NCBI GenBank assembly: GCA_000711775.1
Contig: ARYC01025608.1
Location: 57,008-121,007, forward strand
Length of the DNA: 64,000 nucleotides
Direction: 5' to 3'
From: Oxytricha trifallax
Taxonomy: Eukaryota > Ciliophora > Spirotrichea > Sporadotrichida > Oxytrichidae
Part shown: piece by piece, positions 48,200 to 60,520 of the stretch
How positions within the stretch are numbered: the stretch's first letter is position 1
Layout of the letters: each line of letters starts with the position of its first letter
Translations under genes and position numbers: made by a program
The notes under the pieces: model-generated
What the model was told of the DNA's origin: nothing
Seen by the model: the letters and a program-made list of their open reading frames with translations, nothing else
Databases searched by the model: none

Positions 48200-50778
48200 A
48201 AATTTAAGCTTTGTTTTCTTTTTCTTCTAATTTTTAAGCACTTTAAATCTACCTGCTGTCAAATAACCCCTCACTGTGAGTCTCTGATTAACTCTTTTTT
48301 TATTCTTCAATACTTCTTTGAGCACATTCTATTGTAATTTATTCCCAGTCAAACTTGAAATTTAGCAAATAAAAGAAGTAAAACACAACGAATTTAAACA
48401 AAAAATTGGTTGATATGCTCAATTTTCATTGGAGCTTTATATATTTATTAATTGAGTTTCAATATACATTTATTAAAAAATAGATAAATTGAAAACGAAT
48501 AATTAGCCGCTGCACATTCCCCACCACAAACCAACTAAGCCAAGTTTGCAATATAAAGCTAGAAATGCTCCTACTGGTATAGCAATTATAAAATTTATAT
48601 TAAATTTGAGAAAATGCTTTTGAATTGGTTAAAATAAATTAAAAAGGTGAAATAATTTGTAGCTATGAAGTAAAATGCGAATATACATCCAACTACTGCA
48701 TGATTAAACTTCGTGAGGGCTCTAATTGATCCTTGTTAGACGCCATATATAAAATCAAGACTATGTGAAAAAGCAGATACTTTGAAAGCTTTCGCTGCTT
48801 CTTCAATTATTTCTGGGTTTGAGGTGAATATCTTTATGATTTAGTATCTTTTTATTAAATTAATATTCTATGATAGATTAAACACTATTAGGTTTTTATA
48901 ATATCAATAATGAAATTACTATTTAAATATTGTTTGAAATAATCTGAACATGAAAATTAGCAGGCCCATAACTGCGCCCATTCCAATAGATAACGAAATA
49001 ATGAATTAGGATTGTCTCTTAGCCTCTTTATGCTACATTTTACCAATGAAATTTCCTACTATAGTCACCGAAGAGAAACTAATGCCTAATGGAATCATGA
49101 AAAAAATAACGTTTGTGTTTAGTATTGTTAAAATGATTTTACTAAGGAATGAACTCATTAATTATAAATAGCTTAAGAAATCAATTAAAAATTCAAAAAT
49201 GTGCAATACTAAGATTTAAGCAGCGTTTGATGTGACAGAAATAAAACCTGATATTAGCGCCATTGCTTCAAATCCTCCATACTCAACACAATTATAAATC
49301 ATAACTAATTGATTAAATATAAGCTTTATATTTAAATCAATAAAAACTAAAATAAAGACAAGTGATTACAGTACTAGGAATTGCAAGTTTAAGATAGCTC
49401 CCTAAACCCTAAAACACTTCTCTCCCTGCCCAAAACCAAGTATTTTGATACTAAGGGTCTAATTTAACAATTATGTGCGCTATTATGGTTTGTATTATAT
49501 ATGTTAAACTAGATGAATAAGCTAAATAGTAATACTGTAATCCTAGTTGCTTTATTAAGAACCATGATTTTTGATTTATAATTATGTAAATCAAAAGCTT
49601 CTATGAAAAAAGAGTCATTTATAGTTTCAATGATAGTGCGGCATGAAACACTATCATTACTGTTTGAATGATTGAGCAAGTGTGTGGCTTTCCAAGAGCT
49701 GTCATATATTGCCTCACGTGATCAAAGTAACAGTAGAATACGAGGCCGGGAATCATACGAATCAAAAATTACTCAGTAATTAAAGATGTCTCCTTGTCAA
49801 TTCCAATATACTTTATCCATTAAATAATTATAATTATATTTATCAATCACCAATTGATAGTATAATTGTTTAGCATGAAGAGTCTCTTCAATGTAAAAAC
49901 TAATTAGTATTCATAATAATTTAAAGTAATCTAAAGGAAATTGCTATAATCTAATCGATAAAATATTAATATTTTATTATAATATAGAAACTACAAAAAA
50001 TAAACAGCTTATTCATTTATTTAGTAACCAAATTTGTAAACATCATAATTTTTCTTCTATATATATTTCTTCTTTACTATTTATATTCTCAAATCTTAAT
50101 TTGTACTGCAGGAAAATTAAAATTAAAGACATTTATTTATGAATTATAATTTATTCATTTATGCAATATTTATGTTAGCTAACTATTAGTAATTATTTGT
50201 TAATTACCACTGGTAACCAGCAAGTAATTACTATTCTACCCTTGTTAACATACATGCCGCTTGCTCTATGATTATTAGCTCCTTCACTTTGTGATATTAG
50301 AGACTACATTGCACTGTTTAAACCTGTAGATACTGCCAAAAATGCTATATTATTTTTAAAATAATAACATAAAAATTTAATAAAGTATTTTAGTTTTACA
50401 TTAACAATTTATGAGGCTAAATTGATAAATACACAAGCCAGTCCAACACCTGCAATCACTGCAGGATTTGGGAAGTAACCTGCGAAGAAAAAATTCACTG
50501 TTTATATCAGGAAATTTGTCAAAGTTGATATTATAATCGGTACACGATAAAATGTATACAATTTTTACTTTTGAAATTACTTTTTTATATTTATTTTTTT
50601 GGTTAACATTTAATTAAACACTCATCACTATTAATGCTTTGAGAATACTACTTCGTGAATCAGATTGCTTAACTGGCTCGATGAATTTATCAAGAAAAAT
50701 ATTTAAAACAAAATTAATGAATTGCTTGCCAATGAGCTATTCTTAATCGAAAATATTATGTGGATTACTTTTTGTCAT
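48200..50778 (-). CDS. MATE-family multidrug/organic cation transporter (germline)
   Basis: From ATG 50778-50776. Islands carry the family's hallmarks: RVPIIISTLTNFLIQTVNFF and NPAVIAGVGLACVFINLASQ (helix 1 and 2); GLNSAMQSLISQSEGANNHR (the conserved LxSALDTLxSQAYGA-like motif); MIPGLVFYCYFDHVRQYMTA; VEYGGFEAMALISGF; MIPLGISFSSVTIVGNFIGK; HAVVGCIFAFYFIATNYF; LGLVGLWWGMCSGQL. The frame meets TGA at 48461-48459, but a further island at about 48365-48200 reads NFKFDWEQITIECAQRSIEE. It resembles the DW(D/E)..A..R tail of eukaryotic MATE proteins, so that TGA probably lies in an IES. Twelve membrane helices are expected; MATE proteins are cation- or proton-coupled exporters. At least seven IESs. 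Divergent from the epimerase gene. Confidence 0.85.
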
Positions 50779-51114
50779 TATATTTATTAACTTATATTTA
50801 TAATTTACTTTCCTGGTCAATATGGAATATAATTGGGGGATAATATTATTATTATTATTATAAATTTTTTAATATAAAAAAGTTAATAAGTTATTTTATT
50901 TTGCCCTATTATAATTAAAAGACAAACAATATATTATTAACTCCAATATATTAAATTAAATATTTATCTTTAATTTCTATATTTTATTCTTTTAATTATA
51001 ATAATGAAAATATTTGCATTATTGTGTGATAAATGATTCAAATTTATTCACTTATAGTCACAAGCTTTAAGTACAAAATTATTAAAAATTAATAGTAAAA
51101 TATCAAATTATAAA
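50779..51114. other. Divergent intergenic region, MATE / epimerase
   Basis: 336 bp of AT-rich DNA between two opposed start codons. It includes a short ATT repeat near 50847-50862. No motif that I can name. Confidence 0.45.
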
Positions 51115-52413
51115 ATGGACCATAAAGCTGACGATTCTTAACAATCAATAAGAAGACAGAAGACACTTGTGACAGGGGGTTTAGGGTATATTGGCTCTCA
51201 CACTGTTGTAGAATTATTGCAACTCGGATATGAAGTAGTCATTGTTGATAATTTGTACAATGCCAGCCTCGAATGTCTGAATAGAATTAAGTAGATCACT
51301 GGCAAGGACGATTCTATGATAAAATCACTTTTTATCATTAGATTTGAAATTGAGAAGTAAATAAATTTCCATTATAAAAATATCTTGACCAAAACACATT
51401 TATATCAATTTATAATGTGATTAGCTAGTTTTGTCATTAAAAAATTAAATAATTACATACATAGTTTGATTATCTTAAAAATAAATAAATTATTTATATT
51501 AGTAAAATTATTGTTTAAGGTTAAACTCTCCACCTATTTTATATTTTAGTTATTGGATTTACATGTAGAGCAAGCTGATTTGAAAAATTAAGGATAATTG
51601 GAGGCAGTATTTGAAAAGCACAAACCTGAAGCAGTTATTCATTTTGCTGCTTTGAAAGCAGTTGGCGAATCAGTAGAGAAGCCATTAGATTACTACGAGA
51701 ATAATGTTGGAGGAACTATTAATTTACTCAAAGCCATGCTCAAGCACAATTGCAATATGATCGTGTTTTCAAGCAGTGCTTGTGTCTATGGAGAGAATCC
51801 ATACTGCAGAGAGTCTGATTCAATAGGACCAATTAATCCATATGGCCAAACCAAGGTTATGTGCGAATAGATTATCAGAGACTTCACAGCTGTTACTCCC
51901 AATTTTTCAGGAGTAAGCTTGAGATATTTTAACCCCATTGGAGCTCATCCTTCAGGCTTGATAGGAGAAGATCCAAAAGATATCCCAAACAACTTAATGC
52001 CATACATTCAAAGAGTAGCTTCAGGTAGACTACCTCATTTGAACGTTTTTGGAAGCGACTATCCCACAGTTGATGGAACTGGAGTTAGAGATTACATTCA
52101 TGTTGTTGATTTAGCTCACGGCCATATAGTGTGCTTAGAAAAGCAAGAGCAACTGAGAGGGAACCACGTCTATAATTTAGGATCTGGCAGAGGCACTAGT
52201 GTAATAGAATTAGTGAAGGCTTTCGAAAAGGCAAGTGGCGTTGAGATTAAAACTGTCATGCAACCAAGAAGAGCTGGGGATGCAATTCAGATTACAGCAT
52301 GCGTAGATAAAATCTCATCAGAGCTGGGTTGGAAGACGAAATATTCAATTGAAGAAGCATGCAGAGACTCAGCTAATTGGGTTAAAAATAATCCAAATGG
52401 TTTCTCATCCTGA
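51115..52413 (+). CDS. galE: UDP-glucose 4-epimerase
   Basis: Interconverts UDP-glucose and UDP-galactose in the cytosol (Leloir pathway), using tightly bound NAD. ATG at 51115 is followed by a short polar leader and the NAD-binding [13 protein letters not shown]. Other family motifs are [50 protein letters not shown], the catalytic FSSSACVYG and NPYGQTK (Ser and YxxxK), [36 protein letters not shown] and [17 protein letters not shown] at 52411-52413. After removal of one IES (51330-51536) the protein is 363 residues, normal for the family. All catalytic residues are present. The gene is tail to tail with the Tmc/PAS gene (148 bp apart). Confidence 0.95.
51330..51536. other. IES with TTTTAT pointer in the epimerase gene
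   Basis: TTTTAT at 51330-51335 and 51537-51542, both in the same codon phase. Removing one copy plus the insert (207 bp) joins MIKSLFI to [16 protein letters not shown]. The length is a multiple of three, but the insert contains an in-frame TGA at 51418-51420, so retention would truncate the enzyme. The candidate intron GTAAAT (51357) to TTTTAG (51549) would leave the reading frame shifted. Confidence 0.8.
51537..52413 (+). CDS. galE: Epimerase MDS 2
   Basis: Uninterrupted from the TTTTAT pointer to the stop, 292 codons. It contains the catalytic Ser-Tyr-Lys set and the substrate-binding C-terminal half. One TAG (51868-51870) within [15 protein letters not shown] is read as Gln and shows the reassigned code in a well-conserved protein. 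Confidence 0.92.
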
Positions 52414-52561
52414 TCTTAATCTAATAAGACACTGCTGTATATAAAGTTAAAAGATACTAGCTTTAATAAATTTATATTCCTACATAGGTTACAATAGAAA
52501 CTACCATGTCAATAAATGAGATAGATCAAGTATAAGTTCAATTATATTTTTAAATGTAAAT

Positions 52562-52705
52562 TCAGCTAGCTCCTCCCTCATTTTTTCTCTTTTTATTGTT
52601 TGATAAGAAACTTTAGCTTTGCAATACTTTGCCGACATTCTTGATCTTCATCAATATTTCTAAAGGAATGATCATAAGCATGAGCTTAGTCTTATAAATT
52701 TAGTA
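52562..52705 (-). CDS. Last MDS of the TmcB-like gene
   Basis: Reads IYKTKLMLMIIPLEILMKIK, then NVGKVLQSQSFLSNNKKRKN and EGGAS before TGA. The (T)K.ML.IIP helix with a basic tail is characteristic of the C-terminus of this family. A ~390-bp AT-rich insert (about 52706-53095) with a premature TGA at 53037-53035 separates it from the preceding helix ALFIVFLIVLLISFIVFWLP. Confidence 0.65.
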
Positions 52706-55700
52706 GTTAAGTCCATTTAAGAATTAAAAACTTAAAATTTTATTACTATTTATTAGAGTTTCTTTATGGAGTAATAGAAATTTGGATGATTGAAGTTTAA
52801 TCTATTTAAAAATGTTTAGATCTTAAAAAATATATATAATATTTTATTTAAAGTGTACTAAGTAATCCAAAAAATGAAATTTAAAATTAATTTATTTTTT
52901 ATTTATAAATGAATTAACTAATTTCTTAAAGACTCAATAAATTAATTTATTTTTATCGCATGCAATATATAAATATTAGAAAATTATCAATAAATAATAT
53001 GATAATATATTAAGAATCTTCTCAATTATTTCAATCAAAATATATTTTCGATATACTATATAATAAAAAACATAAAAAGAAATATTATGTTTTATAATGG
53101 CAACCAGAACACAATAAATGATATGAGTAGAACTATTAAGAACACAATAAAAAGCGCGATTTTCCTTTCAGTTCTAAAGCTAAATTCATTTTAGATTGAT
53201 TCACTCAACTTTGACACTAGGGATCTCATTTAAACCTGCGTTATAAAGTTTTGAATAATATCTATAAGAGTGTGTTATTTAAAAAATAGAGCTTACATAG
53301 TTCAACAAACTATGGATTGTTAAAAGTAGCTCTGATAGAATTAGTATCATTTTTCTGAATATTAATTTGGTAATTGTTTAACTCAGTTCTAAGTCCAGCG
53401 AAGTATCTCACCATTACTACATGAAGGCCTTGTTGAAGCATGCCAGAGCTAAAATTTGCACATGTGGCAGCATCTTTAAAGTAAGTTTACTTATTGCAAA
53501 GATTATCACGCATTACAGATTCAAATGTACTCCAATAGTCAGGATCTAACGTTGATTGATGATCAAGATGCATCTAAAAATGAAATATTAAAAAAGCTTT
53601 ATATTACCTCTTAAAGTTAGTTATTCTAATCGTAAAGTTAGTAGATTGACTATTTCGATATAATAATCGATTGTTATCGGACAATAGGTTTAGTTTTGTT
53701 GAAAAACATTTCTCTTTAAGTATTTAGTGCAAACCAAAAGAATGGCTCAATACTAGCTGTAACATTAAGTTCGCTGTTTAAAATTTTGGTAGTATCAACT
53801 GCATCATTTTGGAGGAAATAGTTTTGGAGATAATAAGCTTATATGCAGAGTAATGCCATGAAGAACTTAAAGAAGAAGTTCTTATCTGTCTTAGTTCTAC
53901 CTTTTGCCTTCTTCATTCTCTTTCCAGTTCCAGATAGTAAAGTGTACTCATCATCCTCGTCATTTGCTAAGTTATTTTCGATATCTTCATTAGAATCAAT
54001 ATCGTCATTGCCTTCTTCAGTTTGCAAGTTATTAATGAATCTCTCACATCTCAAAGCCAAAACTCTTATGACTGAGTTATCAATTTCGCAAAATAATGAG
54101 AGCACTTTATCTTTCTATTGATTAACTGAGTGTACAACTGGGAATAGGATTATAAGGCAAATTGCTTCAGCCACTATAGATAAGACGAAGAATACCAAGG
54201 TCACTTCTTTTTTGTCTGTTGATCTATCGTCAAGCTCTCTCACGTAGAGTTAAGAAGATTTCTCCAACCCCATAAAGAACTGGTTAAAAGAATTGTACAT
54301 CAAGAAAAACACATCTTCGTTAGTCTCATTAAAATCAACAATCTTCATGTTACTAATTGTGAAAATAGTTGAAGAAATCTGTAAAATTGATTCAGTCAGG
54401 GAAAACTGTAGAGCTTTCATACTATAAGCATCTTCTTTAAAGTATAAAGTCACGGTCTTATTATTTAGAAGCTGATCATGCTCATCTGATACTGGCAGTT
54501 GAGAAAGATTTATATCATTTTAGATCTTGTAAATAAGGTCTAGTGAAGCTGAAAAATCTGATTTTATAGCTGCTACATAAGCGTCTTTTGACTCATACCC
54601 CGCATAGTTATAATCAACATATAAAAAATGTTTATGAAATTACTACTTATAGTAAGTATTCCTTAATTCATAAGTATCATAGATCTTGCATTATACACAA
54701 CTTTCTGCAATTCAGCAGTCCTCATATAAGATTTCTCAATTAATAAGAAGTTTGCCTTAGTGTCTTGGAATTGTTTGAAAATAATGGCATATTCTGCAAT
54801 ACTTATAGCAATCAAGAAAAGCAAAATAATTTAAGCAGATGTGGAAAGTCTCTTGATAGATGAAGGCATAGTTTTATCATTAATGGCTAATGAAAAAGCT
54901 TTCTTGGATTTGATATTTGCCTTGAGTTAATCTGTATCTTTATCACTATTTTTCTCCTTCTTTTCGTGTTCTTCTTCCTCTTCGTCAATTTTTTGAATTT
55001 CAGCTGCTCTGTCACTGAATAAACTAGCATGCTGATTATTTGACTCTTCCCAACCTTTTCTTGGACCGTCATTTCTGATAAAAGTATGTACACCAAGGCT
55101 TATAGACTGCTTCGTTTAGAGAACTCTTATTAATCTCTCGATCTCACCTAAAATTTAATGGAACACAATATAAAATAATATATTTTGTTTAACGTAAATT
55201 TTTAATAAAAATCTCACTTTTGATGAAATCTCTACCAAAGCCTTCACCTGCTACAAGCATCTTAGAGTAGTCAATATTGACATTGGGATTGACTATTGGC
55301 AGTGAGGAGTTTGCGAGTGTGGCAGACTATAGTTATTCACATAAATTCATAATGATTAAAATGAATTTCTATGTTACTTATAATTCTTCCCGTCTTTGTT
55401 CAATCCATTAGCTGCAGTCTTATCAAAATCCTTTGTGTGAGTTTTGTCTTTCTTATAATCCTCCGAAGCGTTAGACTCATCCTCAGATTAATTTTCATCA
55501 TCGTCATCTTCATCCCCACCAGACAATCCTCTGTTTATTTTATCCTACTGTCTCTATTTCTTGTTTATAATAATATTACCTATTTCACTGAGTTAATTTA
55601 ACATTTAAATTATTATAGGAAGTTTATGTAGCTCATAGTCTGGTACTTTAATATAGTGGGATCATCCTGAATTTCCAATTTTGACTTTTCTTTGAAGTGT

Positions 55701-58700
55701 TTAAGTTCTAAAAAATTTCTATCGAGAATATACTCCTTGTTTTCTGTATCTCTCAACTCTCTCACGAATCTCTTATACAATGGATTTTATACCAATTTAA
55801 AATCAAATTTTCTTAAACATTTTGAGTTTACTTTTACTAAAATAAATAAAATTGATCATAAGAAAATTGGAAGGCATTCTAAATAATTCTCTTCTATACC
55901 TAGTCAAATTGGCTCTTCTCTGGCATACTTTCCAATCTCAAATGATAACCATATGATATGTTAACCAGTTCAAAGTAAATTTCAGTTAAATTGCACTAGA
56001 ATTAACAGATTTTGTCTTCCATTCCTATTGCTTTATACTAATATTGAATGTAATTTGGATCGTTGTCATCGTTATTAGGGTCATTGGATTCTTGTCTTCT
56101 AACTCCTCTTAGATTCTTTGAGGACTTGTGATGTAATTGTGAGATTTATAATATAAGATAATAATATTAATGCTATTATTAGAGATTTGATCTTCGTCTT
56201 AGTCATCTTATGAACCTCTATCAATTTGAGAAATATCTTCTTGATCATTATTTTGAACATCATTACTTGTGTGAGTCTTTTACATCTTAATGTCGTCTAT
56301 ATCGTAATCGTCCGAGGGCTTCTTTTTGAATTCGCTCATTTCAACAACCTTTGGAGAGTAGAAATTAATCATTGCTCCAGCTTTGTTTTGGTACTACTGC
56401 TATAACAATAAGAAATTCACATAAAGAAAAAAATAATCTTTGTAGTTAGCTTAGAACAATTGGGGCATAACAGTTGGCATATCATAGTAGATAATTTTCT
56501 TATTAATTTTTTCATAAGAGATGCCAAGCATCTTAAGACAAGAAGGTGTAATATCTTGCACTTCTTTATTCTTATTTAGCAGCATGTGACAAACATTCTT
56601 GTTAATTCCAGTCTTTTCAACTTTGAATGTTGCTACATATTATCTACCACTAAGTAAACTTGGTAAGTTCTTTATCTAGAGCCATAGAGGGAAAATGTAG
56701 CCTGAGAAATGCTTTCCAAAGACTTGCCTCTCTCTGCTTGAGATTTAATCTGCTGATTTTTAACCACTAACGTTTAAGAAATCTTTATGGTTATCTGAAT
56801 AAGTTTTTGGCATTAACATCTCTACGTCTTTATTAATGACATCTTCTTTCTTTGTGTAGCCAAAAATTTTACACAAACTCATGTTGCATTCATTAATATA
56901 TAATCATTAAATCTAGTTAAATTGTGGAACGTCATTTTATTTTAAATTGGTTAACTATACCTATCCTCTCTTACTCTCCTGAGATATAGATACATGGTGT
57001 ACCATCTTAAGCATAATTATTTAGGTCTGAAAAGTCTTCATTCACATTATTGAACTCAAAATTTACTCTTAAATTTGCAGCTTCTTTTGCTTTAACCATT
57101 TGCTCGTTGCCTGTTTCTTTATCATTCAATATTTCAATTAAATAAGAAGCATATAGTTTCAGAGCTTTTGGAGTATTAGTACTCATTTTTGAAAGTTTCT
57201 TCCAGTTATCTTCGACTAAAAGAATTGAAGTGTTAATTTTTGCCCCTTATTGGGAAAGTCTAACAAGATCGGGTGATTCATCTTAGAGGTGGTTCCAGAA
57301 TTCGTAATGTAGCATTGAACTTTTTTCTATGAGTTATTTGAAATGTTTAAATTAGTTTTCAAAATTTAGTGCTGTGATAAAATCAACCCCACCATGCTCT
57401 TGACCCTCTGCAAGCTCATCTTCAATTATTCTTCTCTGTCTAAAAATCATAAATTAGTGATCAAGACCAGGCTTTATTTTTTCAGCTTAAGATAACTCAT
57501 TTAAAGCTCCTTTTCTATCCTTCATTTTACTTTGTAAGAAATTAGCATAATCAATTCTTAAGGCAGTATACTTTGGGAACTTCTTTATCCCTAAATTATA
57601 GAGAGCCTTAGCTTAGGCAAGTAATAATGAATTATTTTCTAGTTATTAAGCCTGCATTTTGCCCCCTACGACTTTTTTCTTTCTATCATTTTCGTTATTT
57701 TACTTGTCTCTTGCAAGCATTTTCAAGAATTATTTAATAGGACAATTATCATTTGGACATACCTCTGAATGATGGTTAATATACCCTTTCAATACTATTG
57801 CTGAGTATCTTTGAATCTCTTTCGTCTCTATAATATGCAAATAAAAGAAGTTCTTTTTCTAGCAACTCTCCCCTTTCTAAAATTGACCCTCTGAAGTCAA
57901 TAAAAGTTGGAGTCTGTCTTCTTGTCTGGTATAAATCAAAATACAAATGATTGGGATGCCTAGGAAGTATATCTCAATAGCTCCATTGAATTGAGTTGAC
58001 TCTACCAGTTAAGAAAATAGCAAAACATAATTCGTCCAAGCAAAGACTCCAGAAAATATCTCCGCTATGATTTAGGTTGTTTGATTAAAGTAGGGCTTAT
58101 TTGAAACATAGGACAAGAATGTGACTGAAGAAAAAATGCAGAGAATTATGCTTTTAAACAAGCTGTACTCTGTCTAGGAGAAGAATACAAAAATAAAGAC
58201 ATAAGCTAGCTTTGAAATTATTTGAAAGGAGTCTGTCCTCGAGTTTATCCTATTTAAGAATATAATTAAAGATTGAAGTGACTTACTTCGCAGTGGGGTC
58301 CTTAGTGTACCTGTTTTCATAGTGCATCATGCAAGCCAATATCGTCATAGCAACAAAAACGAGCAGCATTAAATAAGAAAGTGCAATGTGCAAAACATGA
58401 ATACTTTGAAAGCATATCTCATCTTCATAAACAACATGAGTAAGAACCCCATTAGTTGTAGAACATGCTGACAACGAGAAAAAGAACTCTAAATAAATGA
58501 AAAATCAATTAATAATCATACTTACCAGTTATTGGTATGAATAAGATGGTCTATATAAGAATCGAAGCTATTCTAAGGATTTAGACAGGCTACATAAACG
58601 AGAACTTTTTATGTTTAAAGGAAATAGCCACATACAAGAAGTCCATGATTATTATGAATACCAAAAATATGGCAATGTAGAAGATGATATAAAATAATTA

Positions 58701-59502
58701 TGTAAAATTTTATGAAATTAATCTTCTATTTCAATGAATTATTGCCTTAACTCCTTATTTATTATAATGTAAACATCCCAACTGAGCTTTTGTAACCAGT
58801 ATACAATTCTAAATGTACCCAAAAACTATGCAAAATAGCTAACTACTGAATCTGCTTTCCATTCTTCAACTAGCTATGCTTGGATAATAAATATCAAATT
58901 TCAAAAACTTTATAAACCATACGATTCAATTAAAAATAATTAAAAAGCTTAACTTACACTATCATCGAAAGAAAAAGAGAGTAGTTGTAAATATTCAATA
59001 TTGATAAAAATAGAGTTATAGAGATAATTAATTTATGCATTTATAAAAGTATTTGTGAAGTTTTCAAGGATGTATTCAATTAAATTAAACTGATATAGAG
59101 TGATTAAAAACTTATTTAAAAATATGAGAAATGATAAGCATACTCCATAAATATAGTATCTTAAATCAAATAATATATTAACCTTATAAATTTATGCAGA
59201 TTGTTAGATGAACAATAAAATTCAATTTATCTTAAATTGATAATATATCTGAATGTAATTCACTGTAAATATTGTTTAATGAATTTTAATTTAAAACATT
59301 TTAATTGTTATATTTCTCTGAAATCTTTATTTTCAACAATAATCAGCAAGAGGATAAATTTCCAAAATGTGGTCTCTTGATTTTTCAAAAGTAAGTAAAA
59401 AACGCTATATATAGAGTTTTTAACTTCCTCTTCTATCTATTCAATGCGAGTTTTTTCTTCCTCGCTAGAATTCTCTTTGCCAAGAAGTTTTGTCTCCTTC
59501 AT
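52562..59502 (-). CDS. TmcB-like (tiny macrocysts) multipass membrane protein with PAS domain
   Basis: Very large gene from ATG 59502-59500. MKETKLLGKENSSEEEKTRI is followed by SVFYLLLKNQETTFWKFILL, a start typical of the ciliate TmcB/PAS S-box family. Further islands: YLQLLSFSFDDS; IVYWLQKLSWDVY; several N-terminal membrane helices (IFLVFIIIMDFLYVAISFKH, LHIALSYLMLLVFVAMTILA); a helical region with LPKYTALRIDYANF-like text at 57580-57530; a PAS-like domain at about 57100-56580 (NLNNYAQDGTPCIYISGEQE-like and GYTKKEDVINKDVEMLMPKT); acidic linkers; and C-terminal helices. It ends in KTKLMLMIIPLEILMKIKNV and TGA 52564-52562. IESs are mostly short. Likely a sensory or mechanosignalling membrane protein, by family only. 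Confidence 0.8.
56330..57200 (-). CDS. PAS-domain segment of the TmcB-like protein
   Basis: Contains NEDFSDLNNYAQDGTPCIYI, SGEQERIG, an insert at about 56990-56930 and then NECNMSLCKIFGYTKKEDVI, NKDVEMLMPKTYSDNHKDFL, and FKVEKTGINKNVCHMLLNKN. N..LCKIFGYTKKEDVINK..EMLMP is a standard PAS-fold core. The ligand cannot be told. Confidence 0.7.
58283..58770 (-). CDS. Tmc-like N-terminal membrane MDSs
   Basis: Two islands split by a short IES near 58480-58525. The first, to about 58530, reads IFLVFIIIMDFLYVAISFKH, then KKFSFMQPVQILRIASILIQ. The second reads CSTTNGVLTHVVYEDEICFQ, then SIHVLHIALSYLMLLVFVAM and HYENRYTKDPTAK. Three to four membrane helices with a short exposed loop carrying CSTTNG..CFQ. 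Confidence 0.75.
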
Positions 59503-60119
59503 TTATATTATCAATTTATTTAATTAATTAGGATAACATATAATACTTTAAGCCAATTTAAAAATATAGTTAAAGTTCTATATTAATAGGAGTGGAATGC
59601 ACTAATAGTAAATAAATTATAATATACTAAATTCCTATATTTTATCTATTATTTAAAATTCTATGATTATAGAATTGGCTTTAGCACAAGCATTTTAAAA
59701 ATAAATAAAAAAAGACACTATTCTTGAAATTTTGAGATATTTTATAAAAACTTAATGTTTGAATATGATTTTAAAATATAAGCACATGATTAATTGAAAA
59801 ACATTAAAATGGAAAAACGTAGCATTATTTTATATAAAACTAATATAGAATTTATTTTTTTTAACTTTCGAATTTATTATTCTAAATCAGTCCATTAATA
59901 TTTTGACTTCAATTTGTAAAAGTGTTATATTGATTTAGTAAATTTTTCTTATTTATTTTCACATTTATGAATGTCTAATAAAATCTATGAATAAGTTAAA
60001 ATGAAATAAACAGGAATAATAATATGAAAAATATCAATTAAATATTAAAATAGTCGAGATAATTTAATTTGTATAATTTTATCAGAATTGACTCTACGAG
60101 CTTGTTTACATCACTGTAT
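59503..60119. other. Intergenic, upstream of the TmcB-like gene
   Basis: AT-rich DNA between the TmcB-like gene start and the foldback element. No coding island or named motif. Confidence 0.45.
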
Positions 60120-60520
60120 AAATACTCTTGAATTTGGAAAATTAATTTAATTTAAATTAAATATTAATTAAAATCTTGGCAGTTAAAGTTTGCCAAATTT
60201 TAAGTCCTTGGGCTCATTCTATAGAGAATTCAAAATTAGCAGGACTTTACAATTGGCGCTACTCTTTGATCGCATTCCTTTGAATGAGATAACTCGACTT
60301 TAATAGGAGGAATGCATAATCGAAAATTAAGAGGCGTTTAATTTAAGTCGAGTTATCTCATTCAAAGGAATGCGATCAAAGAGAAGCGGCAATTGTAAAG
60401 TCCTGCTAATTTTGAATTCTCTATAGAATGAGCCCAAGGACTTAAAATTTGGCAAACTTTAACTGCCAAGATTTTAATTAATATTTGATTTAAATTAACT
60501 TTCCAAATTCAAATGTATTT
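60120..60520. mobile_element. Foldback (MITE-like) element, copy 3
   Basis: A ~401-bp palindromic element. Shared blocks from outside inwards: AAATACATTTGAATTTGG (right arm; the left has CTCTTG), AATTAATTTAAATT, AAAATCTTGGCAGTTAAAGT, TTGCCAAATTTTAAGTCCTT, GGGCTCATTCTATAGAGAAT, TCAAAATTAGCAGGACTTTA, ATTGGCG and TTTGATCGCATTCCTTTGAA, and in the middle GAGATAACTCGACTTTAAT. Arms are about 180 bp and almost perfectly paired. It lies between the TmcB-like and histidine kinase genes, and its right end overlaps the kinase stop codon. Confidence 0.9.

Noticed and set aside
48032-48337. Plus-strand ORF of 101 codons as a gene
   Set aside because: It is antisense to the MATE C-terminal island and to an AT-rich insert; its composition is non-specific Leu/Ile/Phe.
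51357-51549. Spliced intron (GTAAAT...TTTTAG) in the epimerase gene
   Set aside because: Removing it leaves the downstream conserved frame out of phase. The TTTTAT direct repeat gives an in-frame join.
53843-54121. Plus-strand ORF of 92 codons as a gene
   Set aside because: It is antisense to the acidic linker and helix of the TmcB-like gene on the minus strand.
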